IMG/VR virus record: IMGVR_UViG_3300025860_000057
Location: 1 to 29,750 of that record
Length of the DNA stretch: 29,750 nt
Strand: one strand, 5' to 3'
From: a virus
Shown here: positions 25,001 through 29,750 of the stretch, in pieces
Layout of the letters: each line of letters starts with the position of its first letter
How positions within the stretch are numbered: the first letter of the stretch is position 1
Made by a program: the position numbers and the translations under genes
The notes under the pieces: model-generated
What the model saw: only the letters and a program-made list of their open reading frames with translations
What the model was told of the DNA's origin: nothing
The model's database searches: none

Positions 25001-26810
25001 AGATGGCACAGGCGGTACTGGTACTATTACGCTTACTGCTACTTCTCAAGGTTTCACTGATGCATACTTTAAATTTACAGGTGGTGGGAGTGATTTTACA
25101 GACGAAACCAGCTGGACTGACGGTAGCGCGGCAAACAATGATACTGCCACGTTTACAGTACCTACTAGTTATAATGCTACTCCCTATACGTTCGCTGTAC
25201 AGGCTAGAGAGGGTGAAACAGGCACTCCGATAGCTGCAGATACTCTTACAATTGCGTCTGTTAAGCCTGGTACTAATGGTAATCCTGGTGAAAGCTTTAA
25301 GACAGTATCTGTTTATAAAATTGGTGATAGTACTTTAGGTTTTAGCTCTGGAGGCGCAAGTGGGCAAACTTTTGCTAGCCCAGTTAATAATTTAGAGACA
25401 GGCTGGAGTACAACTCAACCGAGTATAACTGCAAATAATCAAATAGTATATCAAGCTACTAGGACATTTAGTACTATTACTGCAAACAGTGATGCAGCAT
25501 GGAGTACTCCAGTAATAGTAGCTAGAAGAACTGATGGAACGAGTACTACAGGTCAAAGTGTTAAAACTGTTTCTTTGTTTAGAGAAGGAAGTAATAGTGA
25601 TGCTCCAACTACAGCAGGAACATTTGCTGATCCAGATAATCAGGTAAACGTAAACTGGTTAGATAATCAACCAGCTTTAGCTAACGACGGAGATGTAGTA
25701 TACCAAATAACTAGAACATTTACTTCTGATGCCGCTGCACCTCAAGACAGTGCATGGAGTACTCCAGTAATAGTAGCTAGTAGAACTGATGGTGCTCCTG
25801 GTGCTCCTGGTGCCGATGCACTCACAGTGCTTCTTACAAATGAAACACATGCTATTCCTGCAAGTAGTTCAGGCACTGTTAGCAGTTTCGCAGGGTCAGG
25901 TACTTCTATCAAAGTATTTGAGGGAGCCACACAGCTAGACTATGATGGAGTCGGAACTAGCAATGGTCATTTCAAAGTAAATGTTGCGCATAGCGGTATG
26001 AATAACCCAGTTTTTGCTTCAGATGATGCTTCCACACTTCATGCAACAGTGCAGGACTTCACTGCTATGTCAGGAAATACTGGTAGCGCAACGTACACTA
26101 TCGTAGGAAAATTTAGTGATGGTACTGCTATACCTGCTGGGGTTATCAAGACTCAAACCTTTACAAAAGCCAAAGCGGGTGCAGATAGTACTGTGGCTGG
26201 AGTACGTGGATCTGGTATATTTACCTTCGAGGAGCAAGACACTGCCCAGATAAATAATACGTACGCCACAAGCTGGGCTGGGACTCTTAATAATGCCAGT
26301 GCTCAAGCAGTTGCAGCAGCAGTTATAGCAGCAGCATCTGATGGCGCTATTAGACCAAATGATAGAATCACTGTTACAGACATTGACGCAAACCTAGCAG
26401 GAACTAGAGTATATAATGGAAGTGTACAATCATCTAGCACTTCTATAAGTGCTAGCAACTTTAGCTCGCTAGTAGTAGAAACCTTCCCAGGCAGTGTAAT
26501 CGTAGATGGTACATTGTCAGCAGATAAGATAAATGGTGGCACAATTAGTGGTAATAATGTCAATGTACGCTCTAACTTAGTGATTGGAGCATCAAATGCG
26601 GCAGGAGCAATTTATAGCCATGGTAAATCCAGTGCCACTAGTGCCACAAATGGATTCTATCTAGGTTCAAACTCTAGTGGTACTACTGTGTTTGCAATAG
26701 GCGGTGGTGGCGCCACTAGCGGAGGAACCACTATGACTGAGGACGGTATCCGCGTAAGAGACGACACTGGTGCAATCCGAGTTAAGATAGGTGACTTATC
26801 ACAGCTTTAA
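19047..26810 (+). CDS. Giant J-like tail tip/host-specificity protein, multidomain
   Basis: This 2587-aa protein is the probable central tip and receptor-binding polypeptide. Residues 1-330 look like a separate hub domain (TFRGIISKA, then WADFNRVQGRRTEDTSHR near 287). The J core follows: YLPVVYGVQRVDTIPFFVDT and AEGPITGLYDIHLNG (near 419), running to about 1330 with LGKYQLKIKA and IRITYPRFGW. Next comes an FN3-like domain with an internal insertion (about 1340-1510) and an Ig-like stretch. A jelly-roll, carbohydrate-binding-like domain at about 1651-1821 (YDVSFAYKAD, WQVRTFVYTVP) is flanked by collagen-like GEDGEDG and GEAGDNGDDGDDG. Two repeats of about 85-88 residues occupy about 2085-2248, then GAPGAPGADA. 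The C-terminus has GTLSADKINGGTISG, a motif common at J/fibre ends. Domain limits are estimates; overall identity is firm. Confidence 0.85.
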   Translation: MALREINATLKQALIDNVPFTYAHLLKFERPTKVAQYLGVASTDSKNYTYITDAPYDIVFDDGDGNGPKVYRANKLVKAGSVNETIKAKASSISIVLDSSTLDSQAIEPRFITVSTTEGGTGTLNATGVTNFVELGFREGDKATIRSSNSSFDGVSVIIRTFINGGNGFTYTAATTMPEISLSASADVTSIDLVSEELTALTTAKEVTSYTSYINREVYVHKVFIATEFTTLSNGDTISAGSIIGGANNSPGSVQGGILTFRGIISKAALTDGPGSSTITWTAASHWADFNRVQGRRTEDTSHRAVNADGLPDREAAVREAYADDLGFAHATTSVNLTAVYQKTETRVEVDVDKNWYGGVSDVDTKEVEYDVPTELDLKFNLQAKYLPVVYGVQRVDTIPFFVDTRNHESTEVHSCYAIAEGPITGLYDIHLNGNSSICADESDFDVRGTNVAASDSDGRTDFLCKGYQNRGNTLRGYNAVENQPVLVTENNVGEIDWINPSKNAGVVPLTDSYSVPNYTLLSAPVGNTGILHGLSYSFDNPLKTDLTFHNGGGYQKANNDLVSIAQTTATTAGGVIKNFKVQKDYYVGKETYWGPNHRVLDTSYIHAKFKIDEGETDLPKFKMVVRGVAVKCYNYDNSYAKDKRAGFGSADPLNFELGDTVTLKKTSNNASLIGGNFTITDKWFVYGADGLPEYRFKVQDTAGTYPTIPANTHFYMEKGSHKWYMATHDAYVAKDTAVPAPLSNTVSARGNKQLTISGSSPVEAALSLDNPTVSLVSNANPSFASGNFAGFLYTAGSNIISNLGTSNWSNVGSSSITTVIVSNGIQLHSGASTTPNMYVGLTIELTRTLADGTTYVQTRKITDYHGSRVAIVDVPWDTGYIPGFGLETGETDTFTLFTGIDERASTNPAMQLLDYLTSERYGKGLKESDVDLPTFKSAAADCDQQSTVTVVANGSVTVANGAQYRYGTAGSVSGYFRGTVESSVQRTVGGSPYTEITFTNVIGKLAKKWNKYTIWVDDELIWNPATGELKEAQAGQQTNFTGNTISSLSLTKVYGSGAPGTIALDVTTFKAGNNNPVVKKYTTNFDTFSGSGYSLYDADDIKYWKYIGWDDNTQRHATRHQMNQSINTSQPLFTNVNKMLEQFNGMLRYSLGKYQLKIKAKAPSTFDVIEDIDAGDIIGNLKITDAGSKKTFNSANLSFPDPQNKFENRDISFFDSNFLKEDKGIPKNLSYQCRGITNYFNARFNIVQKLKESRYGLTVNFKIGPQGHALLPGEIIRITYPRFGWTTKSFRITSINYSPDCLATITADEHNNDAYAVDSTQESVDTLFTPGGIAIKPIPDSPTGLATSAPSAGGIGLTWIHSASYRPTTHFLEVWRSDTNSRSISQAITTNSAPNSNAAYTDVVVSSNTGIAVGQLVKYRNSPTNLVVQAINGTTITLSAPVEIVDETVLLFFVAKKIATLGDEVEYTDAILSSATSVDRYYWVRYAVRVQEAGTGAVKIKESFSPFHPTSATGGVVGTNQPAGSPRTLTIFSGANGQSGNFIQYDVNSINPNPNAVTLTAVPGNVAGTQSYVWTVAVPGGSFSAVPSAGNNATQAFSLPTNLSDLPKIIRCVMTDTVGTTEYTAEATLEFYGTRVVADGEDGEDGAVSAQLVDRFMRSRSAAVGDITFSTLNNAVKLVDAGGIDNEIAMVLPAKTVIAGQKYDVSFAYKADSAASAGFYARINADTNVLSSGNTAVASGGFHETGVKDVTNTSSAVPGFLNGSVLSNAAVSTEWQVRTFVYTVPTDAVVASLQFLRWSGMGGDGVTAGSATNALYIKDVEFSLQGEAGDNGDDGDDGFTLSSRLPAFTFSAPANGNIADLTGYSGFFDLKKGTTAFTYDNTVAYATNSWRYGTFSSSTTGGVGDLNITVAANGQLSINSNSPFTTGTSILDAYFDVQILDNNNSGAVLSTMRTSFTKAISGTVGADATTVSLRATKQIIEYAADGTGGTGTITLTATSQGFTDAYFKFTGGGSDFTDETSWTDGSAANNDTATFTVPTSYNATPYTFAVQAREGETGTPIAADTLTIASVKPGTNGNPGESFKTVSVYKIGDSTLGFSSGGASGQTFASPVNNLETGWSTTQPSITANNQIVYQATRTFSTITANSDAAWSTPVIVARRTDGTSTTGQSVKTVSLFREGSNSDAPTTAGTFADPDNQVNVNWLDNQPALANDGDVVYQITRTFTSDAAAPQDSAWSTPVIVASRTDGAPGAPGADALTVLLTNETHAIPASSSGTVSSFAGSGTSIKVFEGATQLDYDGVGTSNGHFKVNVAHSGMNNPVFASDDASTLHATVQDFTAMSGNTGSATYTIVGKFSDGTAIPAGVIKTQTFTKAKAGADSTVAGVRGSGIFTFEEQDTAQINNTYATSWAGTLNNASAQAVAAAVIAAASDGAIRPNDRITVTDIDANLAGTRVYNGSVQSSSTSISASNFSSLVVETFPGSVIVDGTLSADKINGGTISGNNVNVRSNLVIGASNAAGAIYSHGKSSATSATNGFYLGSNSSGTTVFAIGGGGATSGGTTMTEDGIRVRDDTGAIRVKIGDLSQL
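25497..25537 (+). repeat. Direct repeat copy 1 in tip gene
   Basis: This 41-base copy encodes AWSTPVIVARRTDG and matches 25752-25792 at 40 of 41 bases. The spacing of 255 bases is 85 codons, so it marks a duplicated protein domain whose ends have stayed nearly identical in DNA. Confidence 0.85.
25752..25792 (+). repeat. Direct repeat copy 2 in tip gene
   Basis: This is the second copy, encoding AWSTPVIVASRTDG. The single difference (GCTAGT for GCTAGA) changes Arg to Ser. The rest of the repeat unit is conserved only at protein level, so this end has been kept alike by recent exchange or constraint. Confidence 0.85.
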
Positions 26811-26820
26811 AAAATAAAAC

Positions 26821-26849
26821 TTGACAAAATTTGTCATAGGCAATATAAT
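26821..26849 (+). promoter_or_regulatory. Perfect-consensus sigma70 promoter for fibre cassette
   Basis: TTGACA (26821-26826) and TATAAT (26844-26849) are separated by exactly 17 bases. The expected start near 26856 leaves a leader of about 13 nt with GGAGA (26859-26863) six bases before ATG26870. The promoter begins ten bases after the stop of the giant tip gene and no terminator is seen between them. Confidence 0.85.
26822..26836. promoter_or_regulatory. Dyad overlapping the -35 box (candidate operator)
   Basis: TGACAAA and TTTGTCA are a perfect 7-bp inverted repeat around one central A. The left arm covers five bases of the -35 hexamer and the right arm lies in the spacer, a classic place for repressor binding. 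No regulator for it is visible in the window. Confidence 0.5.
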
Positions 26850-26869
26850 GTACGACATGGAGAAAAAAT

Positions 26870-27205
26870 ATGTCAGCAGGTAAATACAACATAAACATCG
26901 ATCAAGGTTCTACTTTTGAACTTACGGTTACAATAAGCTCGGGAGGTTCTGCGAAGGACCTCACAGGCTACTCGGCACGTGCAAAGTTGCGGTTAAAACC
27001 GGAAGCTACCGCTTCTACTGATTTTACTTGTACAGTAACGAATGCAAGTGGCGGAGTACTTACAATGGCACTAACGCCTGAACAGACTGATGCACTAACT
27101 GCGAGCAGATATGTGTATGATCTAGAGATATTTACAAATAGTGATGCAATAGTTAATCGTATCATTGAAGGAACCGCAGAGGTATCTAGAGGAGTAACTA
27201 GATAA
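26870..27205 (+). CDS. Small tail/baseplate-type beta protein (BppU N-domain-like)
   Basis: This 111-aa protein opens the fibre cassette. Its pattern, INIDQGSTFELTVTI, then KDLTGYSARAKLRLKP, then GGVLTMALTPEQTDAL, then SRYVYDLEIFTNSD, ending RIIEGTAEVSRGVTR, is a recurrent one in short tail proteins of many phages and resembles the N-terminal module of baseplate upper proteins. It may be an adaptor joining fibres to the tip. It has GGAGA six bases before ATG and its own promoter. Its stop overlaps the next start (TAATG), so the two are translationally coupled. Confidence 0.65.
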   Translation: MSAGKYNINIDQGSTFELTVTISSGGSAKDLTGYSARAKLRLKPEATASTDFTCTVTNASGGVLTMALTPEQTDALTASRYVYDLEIFTNSDAIVNRIIEGTAEVSRGVTR

Positions 27206-28611
27206 TGGCTACTTCCGTAACTCTAAATCCTGCAGTAACAAACGTAACGGTAGCATCCCCCAGCGCTATATCCGTAGATCTAACTACTTTTACTACTACT
27301 GTAAATGTTACTAGTGGATTACTGCCTCAAGATCTGGGCACTAGTGCCATACCCTCTTTTTATGGCTTGAATATCACTACCTTTGGCGGAGGGATAAACT
27401 TCACTAGTGGCTTGAGTACTCGTTCGGGAAAAATTACATTTGAAGATAATAAAGAAAACGCTTTTCAATTTTATTCAAAAGACAATGGCAACCTCGTAGC
27501 GTATCAGACGTTCGATAGCACTGATGCGGCAGAGAAAGTTAAATTTCATAAAGATGTAGAAATTGAAGGTACTGCTACTGCTGTAGAATTTGTTGGCGAT
27601 TTAAGAGGGGCTGTAAGATTTCAAGCAAAAGCTGGCGAATCATTAGCAAAGGGAGATGTGGTTTATATCTCTAGCGTTAGCGGACAAAAACCCGTAGTAA
27701 GTAAAGCCCAAGCAAACTCTGCAGCCACGATGCCTTCATTTGGACTAGCTAATGCAGCCGTTAGTGCTAATGGTAATATTGAAGTTATTTCGTTTGGCAC
27801 ATTTGCACATGGTGACACAACAGGCGGTGCTGAAGAATGGGAATTCGGTGATATACTATATGTAAGCGCAGCAACGGCTGGAGCATTAACAAATGTTAAA
27901 CCTGCAGGTGCTGCTAATTTAATTCAAAATGTTGGTAAAGTTGAAAGAGTACATGAACAGACTGGATCTATTATGGTTGCGGGTGCAGGACGAACTGCAG
28001 CTACTCCCAACCTAGATACTGGAAAGTTCTTTATAGGAGATTCGAATAACTATTCCTCAATAGGCTCTTTTAATAACCAATTTACTAATACAAGTGGTAC
28101 GATCTCTTTAAATGGTGCTAACATTACTGCTTCAACTGTTACAGTTACAGATAGTACAGCAAATACGGACTTCCCAGTTGTATTTCATGATGAATCGAAC
28201 GGTCTCTTAGATGATACTGGAGCACTTACATATAATCCGTCAACGGGCGCGTTAGTATCTTCAGGAACAATAACTGCATCTCAAACCTTAGCAGCTACAG
28301 TTGACACCAGCATAGATGCTTCCGAGTTTGCTACTTTTGCAGGTAAAAAAATTGTTTATACTGGAGGTGCGGGAACCCTTATACTTGCAGATGCTGTCTC
28401 TGGTGATGTAGGTAAATCCTGGACACTTCTTAACTCAGGTACAGGAGCACTTACTGTAGACAGGACAACAAATACTCAGACAATTAAACATCTTAATGGT
28501 TCCGCTGTATCATCAGGTACTTCCAACTTAACAGTAGCTACAGGCGCTGTTACCGAGATTATTTGCACTGCCGTAGATAATTATATTATCTTTGGTTCTG
28601 GTATCTCATAG
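27205..28611 (+). CDS. Tail fibre protein with central beta-rich knob-like domain
   Basis: This 468-aa protein is Thr/Ser/Ala/Gly-rich, as fibres are, with AGGAG ten bases upstream. Residues 1-130 are a beta-rich shaft region. Residues about 130-265 hold a pattern often seen in phage fibres and decoration proteins: AKAGESLAKGDVVYISS, PSFGLANAAV, FGDILYVSAATAGALTNV, then IQNVGKVERVHE. A repeat-rich stretch (TNTSGTISLNGANITASTVT) leads to a C-terminal domain with GKKIVYTGGAGTLILADA and VGKSWTLLNSGTGALTVDR that probably trimerises or contacts the receptor. No enzymatic motif is seen. The stop TAG shares its G with the next gene's GTG. Confidence 0.65.
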   Translation: MATSVTLNPAVTNVTVASPSAISVDLTTFTTTVNVTSGLLPQDLGTSAIPSFYGLNITTFGGGINFTSGLSTRSGKITFEDNKENAFQFYSKDNGNLVAYQTFDSTDAAEKVKFHKDVEIEGTATAVEFVGDLRGAVRFQAKAGESLAKGDVVYISSVSGQKPVVSKAQANSAATMPSFGLANAAVSANGNIEVISFGTFAHGDTTGGAEEWEFGDILYVSAATAGALTNVKPAGAANLIQNVGKVERVHEQTGSIMVAGAGRTAATPNLDTGKFFIGDSNNYSSIGSFNNQFTNTSGTISLNGANITASTVTVTDSTANTDFPVVFHDESNGLLDDTGALTYNPSTGALVSSGTITASQTLAATVDTSIDASEFATFAGKKIVYTGGAGTLILADAVSGDVGKSWTLLNSGTGALTVDRTTNTQTIKHLNGSAVSSGTSNLTVATGAVTEIICTAVDNYIIFGSGIS

Positions 28612-29120
28612 TGTTTAGTTCCGCGATAGTGGCAGCCTCTGCCCCGACTTCAGTGCTGCTTCATGAAGTCGAACTAACTTCTGCCGCCGTTAATTACACT
28701 GGCAGCATATACTATGGGTACTTTAAGATATTCGGATACTATCAAGGAAGCATAGACCCAACTACAGATGTTACTGTAGCAGATGGAACCACTCATGGCT
28801 TTTATGAGTTTAGACGTCTAGGCACTACTGAATACTTAAAGCTGGGAGCAATAAATACTAATTACATAACATTTCCTGTACAAAGCCCTCTAAATACTGA
28901 TGCAAGCGCGTTTAAAACAATCAAATTACTTAGTTCAAATAGGACATTACTCTGGTCTAGAGAAAGATCTGATTTGACCTATACTAGTGATGCTTCTGGC
29001 TATACATATATCCCTGGTCAAGGGCTTGTAAATACATACCTACCTAAGTGGTCATGGACAGAACCACTCAATTATATAGTGCCCCAAGCTGGGACAAGAA
29101 TAATACAGCTTTGGAGCTAA
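28611..29120 (+). CDS. Fibre-cassette protein of unknown function
   Basis: This 169-aa protein starts with GTG in a TAGTG overlap with the fibre gene. I do not recognise the family. It is beta-rich and aromatic (IYYGYFKIFGYYQG, GFYEFRRLGTTEYLKLG, WSWTEPLNYIVPQ) with a short N-terminal hydrophobic stretch (FSSAIVAASAPTSVLL) that lacks the basic start of a signal peptide. Its place after the fibre suggests a fibre tip, chaperone or accessory. Its 3' end contains the GGAG ribosome site for the next gene. Confidence 0.6.
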   Translation: MFSSAIVAASAPTSVLLHEVELTSAAVNYTGSIYYGYFKIFGYYQGSIDPTTDVTVADGTTHGFYEFRRLGTTEYLKLGAINTNYITFPVQSPLNTDASAFKTIKLLSSNRTLLWSRERSDLTYTSDASGYTYIPGQGLVNTYLPKWSWTEPLNYIVPQAGTRIIQLWS

Positions 29121-29122
29121 CT

Positions 29123-29644
29123 ATGAATGAAGTAAGAAATATTACTGCGCTAGAGACATCTGAGATAGATATACTATTTAATGCCTGCAAAGACAAAATA
29201 TTAGAAGGTACTATGCGTTTAGTTACTGATAGTAGAGAGACAGAGGCCCATGATTGGTTAACCTCCGACTTACTTTACTCACTAGAGTCTGATAGTAACG
29301 CAGTAGTTTTTGGGTACTTTAAGGATAATGTACTATGCTGGATTAGATATGGTATTGTAACAGATGGAGTACTTAGACAGTCTTATTACTTAGCAGGTAT
29401 AGATTTTGAAGGGAGTAGGAATTATTTATACTCTCAAGATTTTTTTGATGCGCTTGAGTCTTACTATAGAACTAACTACACCGAAGTACTTTCATGGACT
29501 TTAAAAGACTGCTCTACTTATACATATGAGTTAAATACTGTGACGCCTATGCTATATGATTCTGCCTCTGCGTATACATCCGAAGAAGTACAAGATTTAG
29601 ATGATAGCCACACACTAATACAGCATTCTATGTCGTTTTCTTAG
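29123..29644 (+). CDS. Last fibre-cassette gene, possible GNAT-like fold
   Basis: This 173-aa acidic protein starts at ATG29123, with GGAG (29113-29116) six bases upstream and the previous stop three bases before. The same frame is open back to GTG29048, but that start would overlap the preceding gene by 73 nt and lacks a ribosome site. The order helix (EIDILFNACKDKIL), strands (NAVVFGYFKDNVLCWIRYGI), strand (QSYYLAGID), helix (DFFDALESYYRTNY), strand (EVLSWTLKD) is faintly like an acetyltransferase fold, but no clear acetyl-CoA loop is present. It could modify or help fold the fibre. Function is unknown; the terminator follows directly. Confidence 0.6.
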   Translation: MNEVRNITALETSEIDILFNACKDKILEGTMRLVTDSRETEAHDWLTSDLLYSLESDSNAVVFGYFKDNVLCWIRYGIVTDGVLRQSYYLAGIDFEGSRNYLYSQDFFDALESYYRTNYTEVLSWTLKDCSTYTYELNTVTPMLYDSASAYTSEEVQDLDDSHTLIQHSMSFS

Positions 29645-29646
29645 AC

Positions 29647-29674
29647 AAAGAAAAAGGGCTTTCGCCCCCTTTCT
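29647..29674. terminator. Bidirectional terminator between convergent genes
   Basis: On the + strand AAAAAGGGC pairs with GCCC, then TTT after a two-base bulge, across a TTTC loop. On the - strand it reads as GGGC-GAAA-GCCC followed by TTTTTCTTT, a textbook terminator with a GNRA loop. It ends the fibre cassette from the left and the minus-strand gene from the right. Confidence 0.8.
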
Positions 29675-29750
29675 ATACTACTTCACCTTCTTTGACTTCT
29701 TCAGGCTGCTCTTCTGCATCCTTAACAGCGTCTCTAAGCTGCTCTACAAA
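29673..29750 (-). CDS. 3' end of a minus-strand gene (partial), acidic C-terminus
   Basis: Read on the minus strand, the frame is open from the window edge to a TAG at 29675-29673 and gives VEQLRDAVKDAEEQPEEV followed by KEGEVV. The 25 visible residues are charged and strongly acidic, helix then tail. No family can be named from this. Its convergent direction suggests the structural module ends here and another module, such as lysis, regulation or replication, begins. The shared terminator abuts its stop. Confidence 0.55.
   Translation of the reverse strand, partial: FVEQLRDAVKDAEEQPEEVKEGEVV

Noticed and set aside
24994-25233. Second + strand frame of 79 codons inside the tip gene
   Set aside because: It overlaps the Thr/Ser/Ala-rich fibre region in another frame, and the Leu-rich translation reads as a frame shadow.
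29048-29122. GTG29048 start for the last fibre-cassette gene
   Set aside because: It would overlap the preceding gene by 73 nt with no ribosome site. ATG29123 has GGAG at an ideal distance.

Overview
The window is the virion-structure module of a tailed double-stranded DNA phage or prophage with a long non-contractile (siphovirus-type) tail and an HK97-fold head. The evidence is gene order and recognisable families: terminase large subunit, HNH nuclease, HK97-type portal, prohead protease fused to major capsid protein, head-tail connectors, tail terminator, tail tube, tail assembly chaperones, tape measure, a very large J-like tail-tip protein, then fibre genes. There are no contractile-sheath genes. 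Nearly all genes are packed on the + strand, many with 1-nt stop/start overlaps (TAATG or TAGTG). The DNA is AT-rich by eye. The style (FG-GAP propellers, Asp/Gly/Ser/Thr-rich fibre proteins) would suit a phage of a marine gammaproteobacterium, but the host cannot be fixed from this sequence.

Layout. 1-57 is the tail of an upstream gene, possibly the terminase small subunit. 102-5357 is packaging and head: TerL, HNH, portal, a small protein resembling a homing-endonuclease-associated repeat, and the protease-capsid fusion. The fusion carries a strong in-frame internal start, so it may yield both a fusion and a free capsid precursor. A UUCG-loop terminator follows it. 5425-7750 holds three neck genes. 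7814-13919 holds three consecutive tail-tube-like genes. The first looks like the ordinary tube protein and is followed by a second UUCG terminator. The second has the same architecture but carries about 950 extra residues, forming about 13 FG-GAP/Asp-box-like beta-propeller blades. The third has its own promoter. 13932-14709 is the overlapping tail-chaperone pair, 14711-18307 the tape measure, and 18307-26810 the tail tip. The 2587-residue tip protein appears to combine a hub domain, J core, FN3, jelly-roll and collagen-like segments. 26870-29644 is a four-gene fibre cassette with its own perfect sigma70 promoter and possible operator. The cassette ends at a bidirectional terminator facing a minus-strand gene that enters from the right.

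How the parts work together. TerL (probably helped by HNH) pumps DNA through the portal into the capsid, connectors close the head, chaperones and tape measure set tail length, and the tip and fibres bind the host. Terminators directly after the capsid and first tube genes would raise those two abundant products over everything downstream. Three consensus-grade sigma70 promoters (1428, 12826, 26821) restart transcription inside the module. The most unusual items are the propeller-bearing tail tube paralog, the nested capsid start, and the fibre-cassette promoter with a dyad over its -35. No tRNA, rRNA, CRISPR array, insertion sequence or integrase was seen. No gene-free stretch exceeds about 100 bases.
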